Positions 1 through 5,580 of a stretch of DNA of 7,867 nt are shown here, piece after piece (the stretch's first letter is position 1; every line of letters starts with the position of its first letter). Below the pieces are notes generated by a model, which searched no databases, was not told the origin of the DNA, and worked only from the letters and a program-made list of their open reading frames with translations. This DNA comes from M55B120 sp964426155 (GTDB lineage: Bacteria > Actinomycetota > Humimicrobiia > Humimicrobiales > Humimicrobiaceae). The translations under genes and the position numbers were made by a program. The stretch lies in NCBI GenBank assembly GCA_964426155.1, contig CAYROY010000143.1, positions 1 to 7,867 of the forward strand. The letters run 5' to 3'.

Positions 1-320
1 TTAAATATATTTGGACCATAAGCAAATTCCCAGTGGGCTGTCATGGCATCAATCCCCAATGAATTCAAGATAGGGATTAAGGCCTGTCCCTTTGTGTCCA
101 GGGCAGGATAGGTGCCGTGTATAGTATCACCACAGTCGTAAAAGAGAACGCGCCCCTGGCTTTCAGCCCGAATCTGTTTTACAATCGTGGCAATGCGGGA
201 ATAGCCTCCCATAGGACGATAGACCGTGCGCTCACCCCGCCAGAACATCTCCTGGTGTAAATCAAAATAAGCATGGCTGTCGTTCATTTGAACGATTGTA
301 AGTCTTTTGCTGCCGCTCAT
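1..320 (-). CDS. SoxB-like 5'-nucleotidase/metallophosphoesterase, partial (N-terminus)
   Basis: The first 106 residues of a minus-strand gene that runs off the left edge. Seen: the start ATG (318-320) is preceded by a GGGAGAG Shine-Dalgarno at 328-334. The protein opens with LTIVQMNDSHAYF, giving the D-x-H metal motif (D14, H16), then MGGYSRIA (37-44), CGDTIHG (63-69) with the second metal Asp (D65), and a motif AHWEFAYGP (95-103) in the place where most family members have GNH(D/E). Established: this HWEF-type motif is characteristic of the SoxB-like branch of the UshA/5'-nucleotidase metallophosphoesterases, di-metal enzymes that release phosphate from nucleotides or, in SoxB, act on a sulfur substrate. 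No signal peptide is present at this start, so the product may be cytoplasmic. By hand count positions 1-300 are about 48% GC, richer than the DNA beside it, which may mean a different origin. The substrate cannot be inferred from this part. Confidence 0.85.
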   Translation of the reverse strand, partial: MSGSKRLTIVQMNDSHAYFDLHQEMFWRGERTVYRPMGGYSRIATIVKQIRAESQGRVLFYDCGDTIHGTYPALDTKGQALIPILNSLGIDAMTAHWEFAYGPNIF

Positions 321-951
321 TTCTTTTCTCTCCCTTCCCGTTAGTTAAGAGTGTTATTTAGGCCCTTGCTTCTTTTTTATTGCCAACTCTTCTTTAAGTA
401 CTATAAATTATATACGCTACAAGGAAGACTCTCATCAGCTATTGTATCTTTAAGTTAATATGCTGTCTAACAGGAAGGGTTAACCCCAGAGTATTAACAG
501 GTAACAGGTACATAAAGACTGCTAAGATTTATTGCAATGTAGAGTGGAGGAGAAGGTAAAGTCAATAGAAAAAATAATAATTTAAATTTTATAAAAATTA
601 TTTAAAATATTTTATTATATTTATTAGTTAGGATGGAACCCTACCACCAAACATGTTTTGTACTAAAAAATATATTCATAAAATACCATAAAAATATCGA
701 TATCTAAAAAGTAACACTTATAAGAGTAACATTTGAAAAAATGTAACTTCATAGCTACTGCAGAGGATTATAGGGAGGATTTATCAAGAATATACAGGAA
801 GGGCTTACTATACATAGTCTTAGTCGTAAGTAGGGGATCTCCCCATGCCCATATTGCTAGAAAGAAGATGTTAAGGTCTTTTATATCTATGGCATTCTAA
901 AACCATTTACGATTAATTAATATTTAATATATACATAATCATTTATCGTAT

Positions 952-957
952 TATAAT
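952..957 (+). promoter_or_regulatory. possible -10 box for the nuclease gene
   Basis: A perfect TATAAT lies about 65 bases before the TTG start at 1023. The -35 position at 17-18 bases spacing is only A/T (TATATA), so in such AT-rich DNA this may be chance. Confidence 0.25.
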
Positions 958-1009
958 TATTATTATATTTTATATAAAAATTGGTTAATTTATTAATTAT
1001 AAAGAGTTC

Positions 1010-1016
1010 AGAGAGG
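1010..1016 (+). promoter_or_regulatory. ribosome binding site that selects the TTG start
   Basis: AGAGAGG ends six bases before the TTG at 1023, an ideal spacing. The other in-frame TTG at 981 has only A/T before it and no Shine-Dalgarno, so 1023 is the better start. Confidence 0.7.
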
Positions 1017-1022
1017 TATAAA

Positions 1023-2396
1023 TTGGATAAAAGACCAATAAAAATTCTTGGACATAAAAAAAGTGATTTTGATTCTTTGGCAGAAAAAAATAATATCCAG
1101 CTTAGAGATGCTCGTCTTATCCCGAGCTTTAAACTAGGTGATGAAGTGGGTCTTGCTTCAGTACTACTGTCCTCTATGAGAATGATAAGGGAATTTAGAA
1201 GAATGATATTATCAGATCTAAAGATGAGCAAGGGGGGTCAGTTCTTCGCTTACAATGAGGTTGTGTTTCCACCATATAAAAATTGTAGATTTGATGGGCT
1301 GGCATTGATAGTAAAAGGAGGCATTATAAGAGATGCTGCAATATTTGAGATGAAAAATGGTTCCAATGAAATAGATAAGCAGCAGATAGAAAAATATATG
1401 GATATTGCAAGAAATTGTTCTATACCAAGGATAGTGACGGTTTCTAATCAATTTGTATCAGAACCTACCCAATCCCCGGTTGATGTAAGAAGTCTTAAGA
1501 GTGTAGGGCTTTATCATTTTTCCTGGTCCTATGTACTTACTCTTGCTCATATACTGCTTTTTGATAATGACATGAATATTGAAGACCCTGACCAGGTTGA
1601 CCTAATGAAGGAAGTGGTAAGGTACTTTGAATATGATAAATCGGGGATCTGTGGCTTTACCCAGATGAAGAAGGGCTGGAAGGAAATTGTAGAGAAAATA
1701 AATTCTGGTGCAAGGCTTAAATTAAATGATCCTGATCTTGATGAAACAGTGGTAAGCTGGCAGCAGGAGGAAAAAGATCTAGCCCTAATACTAAGCAAGA
1801 ACCTGGGAGTGTTTGTAACTTCAGGGGTTTATAAGTACAAGGGGGATTTAAGCTCAAGGCTAAAGGACGATAAAAAAAGGTTAATCGAAGATAAGCTTTT
1901 AAGCTCCAGTCTTAAAGTAAAAAATGCTGTATCTGATATAGAGATAAATGCATTCTTTGAGAAAAGAATAGTTGAGATGTCTGTTAGCATAATAGCACCA
2001 CAAGATAAAAAGATTAGAGGTCAACTTTCATGGATAAGGCGACAGCTTGACAAATGCAAAAAGAAGAATAAAAAGATATTCGGCAAGATAAAGGATGAAG
2101 TACTTATTGAAATTTCTCTAAAAAATACAAGTAAATCAGAAAGAGTAAGTATAGAGAACCTGGATATGCTTTATGAAGAAATAAAAGACAGGGAAATTAA
2201 AGAATTTAAGATTATTCTTATAAAAGATTTTGGTAAGAAATTTTCAAGCTGTAAAAAATTTGTAGAGATAATTGAGGAGATGCTTATAGATTACTATAGC
2301 GGCATTGTCCAATACTTAACTAAATGGGAAGAAACAGCACCAAAGATAATCAAGGAAGATGGTAAGGAGACTGTTAAGAAAGATAGTGATAAATAA
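1023..2396 (+). CDS. PD-(D/E)XK nuclease-like protein, function unknown
   Basis: A 457-residue protein when started at TTG 1023 (471 if the TTG at 981 is used). Residues below count from 1023. Seen: a helix with E57 (MIREFRR), a strand NEVVF (78-82), RFDGLAL with D91, then AIFEMKNG giving E109-x-K111, followed by QQIEKYMDIA (120-129). The order Glu, Asp, E-x-K, then Q-x3-Y in a helix fits the PD-(D/E)XK nuclease fold. Residues about 143-235 (SNQFVSEPTQSP, LYHFSWSYVLTLAHILL, CGFTQMKKGW) are strikingly motif-like. The C-terminal half is Lys/Glu-rich and contains IIAPQDKK and LSWIRRQL (about 323-342), which I read as a second domain. No signal peptide or membrane segment. Inference: an intracellular nuclease of a conserved but poorly characterised family, possibly in DNA repair, stress or phage defence. 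It stands alone, with no methylase, helicase or toxin partner nearby. Codon use is AT-rich, unlike the genes to the right. The fold is fairly secure, the role is not. Confidence 0.75.
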   Translation: MDKRPIKILGHKKSDFDSLAEKNNIQLRDARLIPSFKLGDEVGLASVLLSSMRMIREFRRMILSDLKMSKGGQFFAYNEVVFPPYKNCRFDGLALIVKGGIIRDAAIFEMKNGSNEIDKQQIEKYMDIARNCSIPRIVTVSNQFVSEPTQSPVDVRSLKSVGLYHFSWSYVLTLAHILLFDNDMNIEDPDQVDLMKEVVRYFEYDKSGICGFTQMKKGWKEIVEKINSGARLKLNDPDLDETVVSWQQEEKDLALILSKNLGVFVTSGVYKYKGDLSSRLKDDKKRLIEDKLLSSSLKVKNAVSDIEINAFFEKRIVEMSVSIIAPQDKKIRGQLSWIRRQLDKCKKKNKKIFGKIKDEVLIEISLKNTSKSERVSIENLDMLYEEIKDREIKEFKIILIKDFGKKFSSCKKFVEIIEEMLIDYYSGIVQYLTKWEETAPKIIKEDGKETVKKDSDK

Positions 2397-2661
2397 TTTG
2401 AGAAAGTAGTTCTACTATACTAAGAGGAGAGGATTGTCAATCTCATGCTTTTTAAAAAGAGATGTTATATTGGGCTATTCATAAAATAATAAATCAGTAA
2501 TGTTTCAAATTAATAAATAATATAAGTAAAAACAGGGTACTATAACATAGCTATAATCTATTGATATATAATCGGCGGAAAATCAAACAGATAATATGAT
2601 TTGAAAACCTTTAAAAAAATCTTTAAATACTAAGCAGTGGGTAATTAGATGAAAGTTTATG
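2397..2661. other. AT-rich intergenic region
   Basis: Lies between the ends of two convergent genes. Seen: a small AGTAG-TT-CTACT inverted repeat soon after the nuclease stop and a GATTG-T-CAATC repeat with a CTTTTTAAAAAG palindrome near 2435-2460. None has the GC-rich stem plus U-run of a standard terminator. No ORF or RNA gene is recognisable. Confidence 0.5.
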
Positions 2662-2695
2662 TCTACATACAGGTTTTTAAAAACCTGTATGTAGA
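2662..2695. repeat. 34-bp perfect palindrome, possible bidirectional terminator
   Basis: The left arm TCTACATACAGGTTTTT is followed immediately by its exact reverse complement, giving 17-bp arms with no spacer. It begins 8 bases beyond the stop of the RRM gene in that gene's direction and sits between two convergent genes, the usual place of a bidirectional terminator. Odd for a terminator: the U residues lie inside the hairpin, and the DNA after it is only mildly T-rich on the plus side and not at all on the minus side. It could instead stabilise the mRNA 3' end or be a protein binding site. Confidence 0.65.
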
Positions 2696-2703
2696 TTTGA
2701 TTA

Positions 2704-2973
2704 TTAATATCTTTTGTTGAAATTTCTAGGTGGTCTACTTTTCTGTGGACGGGCTTCATCAACCCTTAGCGTTCTTCCTTCAAATTCTGAGCCATCTAGA
2801 GCTTCTTTTGCTTTTTCAGCTTCTTCGTTGCTTGACATCTCAACAAAACCAAAACCTTTGTTCCCAATAACATTGACACTTTTAACCTGTCCAAATTGAG
2901 AAAATAGTTCTTCAAGTTGGGAGTCAACAATGGAGTAGCTGAAATTGCCAACATATAGCTTACTACCTTGCAT
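2704..2973 (-). CDS. RRM-domain RNA-binding protein
   Basis: An 89-residue protein made of a single RNA recognition motif. Seen: RNP2 is LYVGNF (6-11) and RNP1 is KGFGFVEM (39-46), with the RNA-stacking aromatics Y7, F41 and F43 all present; the last RNP1 position is Met instead of the usual aromatic. The domain ends near residue 73 (TLRVDEA) and a short basic tail rich in Arg, Pro, Lys and Asn follows (to RNFNKRY). A perfect AAGGAGG ribosome site at 2979-2985 fixes the ATG at 2971-2973, and two tandem TAA codons end the gene. Established: small one-RRM proteins of this type occur in cyanobacteria and many other bacteria, bind single-stranded RNA in the cytoplasm and are often induced by cold. 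Inference: an RNA chaperone or post-transcriptional regulator, transcribed alone from a strong promoter through a leader of roughly 110 bases. Confidence 0.93.
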   Translation of the reverse strand: MQGSKLYVGNFSYSIVDSQLEELFSQFGQVKSVNVIGNKGFGFVEMSSNEEAEKAKEALDGSEFEGRTLRVDEARPQKSRPPRNFNKRY

Positions 2974-2978
2974 ACTTA

Positions 2979-2985
2979 CCTCCTT
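2979..2985 (-). promoter_or_regulatory. strong ribosome binding site of the RRM gene
   Basis: AAGGAGG on the minus strand, five bases before the ATG, fully complementary to the 16S rRNA anti-Shine-Dalgarno core and stronger than the sites of most neighbours. This suggests a highly translated product. Confidence 0.85.
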
Positions 2986-3090
2986 AAATAATTATTTCTC
3001 TAAAAGCTTGATAATATTTCTTTGGAGAGACAGTAGTAAAGTAGCAGCCCTGCTCTTAAATAAAATATCATTAAACAAAAGAGAAAATTA

Positions 3091-3119
3091 AGTATATGAT
3101 GTATCATATTTATTGTCAA
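3091..3119 (-). promoter_or_regulatory. sigma70-type promoter of the RRM gene
   Basis: On the minus strand a perfect TTGACA (3119-3114), a 17-base spacer and TATACT (3096-3091, five of six consensus). Transcription should start near 3084, leaving a leader of about 110 bases before the ATG. The leader contains a small AGCAG-GG-CTGCT hairpin (3043-3054). An inverted repeat lies inside this promoter (see 3094-3109). Confidence 0.7.
3094..3109. promoter_or_regulatory. inverted repeat within RRM promoter, candidate operator
   Basis: ATATGATGTATCATAT: perfect 7-bp arms with a 2-bp spacer. It covers part of the -10 box and most of the spacer of the RRM promoter, where a bound dimer would block RNA polymerase. 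No regulator gene is adjacent, so the protein, if any, is unknown. Confidence 0.45.
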
Positions 3120-3120
3120 A

Positions 3121-3148
3121 TTGATTTTTTTAGAGATATATTTATAAC
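3121..3148 (+). promoter_or_regulatory. possible promoter of the membrane protein gene
   Basis: TTGATT (3121-3126), a 16-base spacer and TATAAC (3143-3148) point toward the gene at 3256. It lies directly beside the divergent RRM promoter. Further down, an A/T-only inverted repeat AATTAAA-TAT-TTTAATT occupies 3155-3171. The -35 box matches only four of six and the region is AT-rich, so the call is tentative. Confidence 0.35.
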
Positions 3149-3255
3149 AATAGTAATTAAATATTTTAATTTTTAGTTTTTGGCTCGATATGCAGTAAAC
3201 TTCAATTCTATTTTATGAATACTTAAAAATATACCCCGGAAGGAGTTATTAAAAG

Positions 3256-3798
3256 ATGATGTATCAAAAAGTAGAGAGGAAAAAATTACTGATATGGGAG
3301 ATGACCGGAATATTATTTATAATAATTCTGGGCTCATCATTTCACTTTATTTATGAACTGAGCGGTGGTTTAAGGGCAGTAGCACTGATTGGTGCAGTAA
3401 ATGAAAGCGTATGGGAACATTTAAAGCTGGGCTTCTGGCCTGCTTTTATCTGGGCAGTAATTGAATTTTTTGCATTCGGGAAGAAGACAAAGAATTTCCT
3501 AATGGCAAAAGGTACCTCCTTTACATTGCTTGCCCTTCTTATAGCAGGAATATATTACGCTGGAGAGGCTATTGGTATTGAAGGTTTCATAATACATGCA
3601 ATCAATTTCACTGTCTCAATTATTATTTCTCAGATAGTAAGCTATAGGATTATTCTTGTGCAAAAATATTATAAGGTATTAAATACTGTTGGTATCTTAC
3701 TTATAGTTATAAATTTTTTAGCCTTTAGTTTATTGACATATTTTCCTATACACCTGCCGGTTTTTAAGGACCCGATTACAGGAGGCTACGGAATATAG
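3256..3798 (+). CDS. five-helix integral membrane protein, DUF6512-like
   Basis: A 180-residue, very hydrophobic protein. Seen: predicted membrane segments at about 11-34, 56-74, 82-102, 109-133 and 141-163. A conserved-looking motif NESVWEHLKLGFWP (49-62) leads into the second helix, and a short motif PVFKDPITGGYGI closes the protein. Two start codons stand in tandem (3256 and 3259); AAGGAG ends ten bases before the first, which I used. Established: from memory this motif pair matches the DUF6512 family of small bacterial membrane proteins, which have no assigned function. The charged residues inside the motif (E50, E54, H55, K57) near a membrane boundary could form a functional site, but that is inference. 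It appears to be a single-gene unit, divergent from the RRM gene. Its base composition matches its surroundings. I am confident of a membrane protein and less so of the family name. Confidence 0.8.
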   Translation: MMYQKVERKKLLIWEMTGILFIIILGSSFHFIYELSGGLRAVALIGAVNESVWEHLKLGFWPAFIWAVIEFFAFGKKTKNFLMAKGTSFTLLALLIAGIYYAGEAIGIEGFIIHAINFTVSIIISQIVSYRIILVQKYYKVLNTVGILLIVINFLAFSLLTYFPIHLPVFKDPITGGYGI

Positions 3799-3866
3799 AT
3801 TGTTTTAAGCAAGACTTTATACACCTTATTTTTATGATCTATACAGGCAGGCCTTAGCAACATAAT

Positions 3867-3899
3867 ATCAAGATGAAGCATATTTATTTGCTTCTTGAT
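3867..3899. repeat. imperfect hairpin over the end of the DUF937 remnant
   Basis: ATCAA and GAAGCA, separated by a 3-base bulge, pair with TGCTTC and TTGAT around an 8-base A/T loop. It overlaps the stop codon of the remnant. It has no U-run and may be a degraded terminator or chance. Confidence 0.25.
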
Positions 3900-4069
3900 C
3901 CCAGTACCTGGCTCAGGATATTAATAGCGACCGGTGCTACGGTTTTGGCAAGGTCCTGCTGCCCCCCCAGCATCGAGGCGAGGGAGCCTATATCAAGGCC
4001 TTCCTGTTTTTTATCCTTTCCGATAATGCCCATTACTATTGGAGCAACAGGATTATACGGAAACTTTTT
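3884..4069 (-). pseudogene. DUF937 (YidB-like) protein, C-terminal remnant
   Basis: Reading the minus strand from 4069 gives KKFPYNPVAPIVMGIIG, then KDKKQEGLDIGSLASMLGG, then QQDLAKTVAPVAINILSQVL and a short end before the stop at 3884-3886. Established: APIVMGxxG followed by a Gln/Lys stretch and GLDxGSLASMLGG is typical of the DUF937/YidB family, Gly-rich cytoplasmic proteins of unknown function normally two to three times longer. Seen: an in-frame TAA (4070-4072) sits right upstream in the A/T run TTTTTAAAAAAAG, and the other two frames beyond it also carry stops and no DUF937-like sequence. The only internal ATG (V-M-G) lacks a ribosome site. Local composition is more GC-rich (including a run of seven G) than the flanks, which supports former coding. 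Most likely the N-terminal half was lost by rearrangement at about 4070, just before the reductase promoter. A sequencing indel alone would not explain the missing upstream part. Confidence 0.65.
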
Positions 4070-4087
4070 TTAAAAAGTGTTTTATGA

Positions 4088-4117
4088 TTGTGTATTACTT
4101 AAATTTAAAACTATAAT
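4088..4117 (+). promoter_or_regulatory. promoter of the aldo/keto reductase operon
   Basis: TTGTGT (4088-4093), an 18-base spacer and a perfect TATAAT (4112-4117). Transcription would start near 4124 and give a leader of about 80 bases to the ATG at 4206. Confidence 0.5.
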
Positions 4118-4125
4118 GGAATATA

Positions 4126-4152
4126 CTCCTAAATAGTAATACTAATTTGGAG
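4126..4152. promoter_or_regulatory. 27-bp imperfect palindrome, candidate operator or leader hairpin
   Basis: Starts with CTCC and ends with GGAG; 11 of 13 position pairs are complementary around a central base, with the perfect 9-base core AGTAATACT. It begins about where transcription should start, a classical repressor position. As RNA it could pair and hide the GGAG at 4149-4152 that would serve the upstream ATG at 4164. Confidence 0.5.
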
Positions 4153-4192
4153 ATAATTCTTAAATGGAATATATAAAAAGAAATAAAAAGAA

Positions 4193-4198
4193 AGGAAG
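4193..4198 (+). promoter_or_regulatory. ribosome binding site selecting ATG 4206
   Basis: AGGAAG ends seven bases before the ATG at 4206. The alternative ATG at 4164 has GGAG at a longer, 11-base distance and would add 14 Lys-rich residues not expected in the family. Confidence 0.6.
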
Positions 4199-4205
4199 TC
4201 AGGAT

Positions 4206-5180
4206 ATGCGTTATATAAAGCTGGGTAAGACTGATATAGAGATTTCTGTTACAGGATTTGGTGCATGGGCGATAGGCGGATGGAAGTGGGGCGGTACTGA
4301 TAGGGACCAGTCGATAAGGGCTATTGATGCTGCAATCTATAATGGGATTAACCTCATTGATACGGCACCTGCCTACGGAAAGGGCTGCTCCGAGGAAATA
4401 GTGGGAAAGGCAATAAAGGGGAAAAGAGATAAAGTTGTGATTGCAACCAAGTGCGGCCTGCAGTGGCATTCGGATAAGGGTGAATTTGCCTTTGCCTATG
4501 AATCAGGAGAAAAAGTATACAAATACCTTGATCCTGAATCTATAAGGTATGAGATAGAAATGAGCCTTTCCAGGCTGGGAACAGATTATATTGACCTGTA
4601 CCAGACACACTGGCAGTATAATCTAACACCGACAGAAGATGTAATGGAGACTTTGATGGACCTAAAAAGGCAGGGCAAGATCAGATCGATCGGAGCATCC
4701 AATGCTGATATTGCCCAGCTTAAAAAGTATGATAGTTCAGGAGGGCTTGATGCAGACCAGGAGAAGTATAATCTGATCGACAATGAGGTTGAAGATGAAA
4801 ATATTCCATGGTGCAGGGAAAACAATGTTACTTTTCTGGCATACAGTCCTCTTGCCCAGGGTATTCTTACCGGCAAGATTACTGCTGACAGGGAATTCAG
4901 GGGAGATGACCAGAGAAAAGATGATCCCAGATTCAGTATGGCTAACAGGAAGAAGATAGACTCTGTCTTAAACGGCAAGATGAAGCCGATAGCAGAAAAA
5001 TATGACCTTACCCTGACGCAGCTGTCTATTGCATGCCTTATTTCCAGGGAGAACATAGTGGCCCTTTGCGGTATAAGGAATGAAGAGCAGGCAGAGGAGA
5101 ACGCTGGTGCAGGTGATATTTTAATAGAGGAAGATGATGTTATTAATATAAAAAAGGCTCTGGGAGGCCTGGATCTCTAA
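4206..5180 (+). CDS. aldo/keto reductase
   Basis: A 324-residue protein starting MRYIKLGKTDIEIS, the usual family opening; the ATG at 4164 would extend it by 14 residues. Established: aldo/keto reductases are cytoplasmic TIM-barrel enzymes that reduce aldehydes or ketones with NAD(P)H. Seen: the catalytic tetrad is complete, D52 and Y57 in LIDTAPAYGKGCSEEIVGKA, K82 in VIATKCG and H135 in YQTHWQ. The coenzyme-binding parts are SIGASN (161-166), AYSPLAQGILTGK (212-224) and GIRNEEQAEENAGA (289-302). The length is normal for the AKR11/12/13-like group (IolS/YajO type). The segment after K82 (about 84-108, with HSDKGEFAFAYESG) may shape substrate choice. It is probably co-transcribed with the Mth938-domain gene 38 bases downstream. 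The substrate is not predictable; the presence of all four catalytic residues means an active enzyme is likely. Confidence 0.95.
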   Translation: MRYIKLGKTDIEISVTGFGAWAIGGWKWGGTDRDQSIRAIDAAIYNGINLIDTAPAYGKGCSEEIVGKAIKGKRDKVVIATKCGLQWHSDKGEFAFAYESGEKVYKYLDPESIRYEIEMSLSRLGTDYIDLYQTHWQYNLTPTEDVMETLMDLKRQGKIRSIGASNADIAQLKKYDSSGGLDADQEKYNLIDNEVEDENIPWCRENNVTFLAYSPLAQGILTGKITADREFRGDDQRKDDPRFSMANRKKIDSVLNGKMKPIAEKYDLTLTQLSIACLISRENIVALCGIRNEEQAEENAGAGDILIEEDDVINIKKALGGLDL

Positions 5181-5218
5181 TAAATACAAATCATTCTATA
5201 ATAATATGGGGTGCTATT

Positions 5219-5557
5219 ATGATAGATTCATACAGTTTTGGAAGTATTGTAATAGATGGAAAAAAATATAAAAAAGACCTTATTATCTTTCCGGAGAGGA
5301 TAAAAGAAAACTGGCTTAGAAGCAGGGGGCATCTTTTAACAGAAAAAGATATAAGGGAAGTGCTGGATTACAGGCCGGGGATATTTATCATAGGAACAGG
5401 CGCCAGCGGCCTTATGAAGGTCGATGACAGTGTCAGAGAAAAGCTTGGATCGATGGGAATTGATTACCTGATAAAAAAAAGCGGGGATGCAGTGGATGAA
5501 TATAATCGTGTCTGCAGGGATAAGAAGACAGTTTGCGCGCTTCATCTTACATGCTGA
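5219..5557 (+). CDS. Mth938-domain protein (DUF498, AAMDC-like)
   Basis: A 112-residue single-domain protein. Seen: YSFGSIVIDGKKYKKDLIIFP near the start, NWLRSRGH (31-38), the glycine-rich IIGTGASGLMKV (57-68), and a C-terminal YNRVCRDKKTVCALHLTC (95-112). These follow the Mth938 pattern across the full length, so the gene is complete. A GGGGTG ribosome site lies five bases before the ATG. Established: the fold is known from the archaeal protein Mth938 and human AAMDC; related domains also occur in the mitochondrial assembly factor NDUFAF3. The biochemical role is not settled. No signal peptide or membrane segment is present. It sits 38 bases after the reductase with no terminator between, so an operon is likely; a functional link with the reductase, for instance binding a small ligand or cofactor, is only inference. 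Three Cys residues (C99, C106, C112) near the end are worth noting. Confidence 0.9.
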   Translation: MIDSYSFGSIVIDGKKYKKDLIIFPERIKENWLRSRGHLLTEKDIREVLDYRPGIFIIGTGASGLMKVDDSVREKLGSMGIDYLIKKSGDAVDEYNRVCRDKKTVCALHLTC

Positions 5558-5580
5558 TAATTTTAATACCCGGATAGCCT

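Larger units (their letters stand above)
321..1022. other. AT-rich intergenic region, no convincing gene
   Basis: About 700 bases separate two genes pointing away from each other. Seen: long A/T runs around 560-640 and 900-1010; three GTAAC units at 711-715, 726-730 and 743-747; a small hairpin ACATTT-GAAA-AAATGT at 729-744; a short GGGGA-TC-TCCCC inverted repeat at 834-845. One open frame of 55 codons (733-897, plus, stop 898-900) lacks an ATG or a ribosome site at its beginning and resembles nothing I know. On the minus strand a TATAAT occurs at 407-412 and might serve the gene at 1-320, but no matching -35 box was found. The stretch probably holds promoters for both flanking genes and possibly decayed sequence. 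Confidence 0.6.

Noticed and set aside
834..845. GGGGA-TC-TCCCC inverted repeat as a terminator
   Set aside because: The loop is too short for a stable hairpin and no U-run follows.
733..900. 55-codon open frame ending in TAA
   Set aside because: No proper start codon at its beginning, no Shine-Dalgarno and no family resemblance; kept only as an observation within the intergenic region.
981..1022. Upstream TTG start for the nuclease
   Set aside because: No Shine-Dalgarno precedes 981, while 1023 has AGAGAGG six bases before it.
917..1451. Two minus-strand open frames of 104 and 77 codons
   Set aside because: They overlap the start and core of the nuclease gene in antisense, have no ribosome site and give Ile/Asn/Tyr-rich, low-complexity or motif-free protein. 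The plus frame carries the recognisable catalytic motifs.
3873..4073. 66-codon plus-strand open frame
   Set aside because: It is the shadow of the DUF937 remnant; the minus strand gives a protein matching a known family while this frame gives a Cys/Pro/Ser-rich sequence without motifs.
4095..4469. 124-codon minus-strand open frame
   Set aside because: Antisense to the promoter and first third of the reductase gene, with no ribosome site and no recognisable domain.
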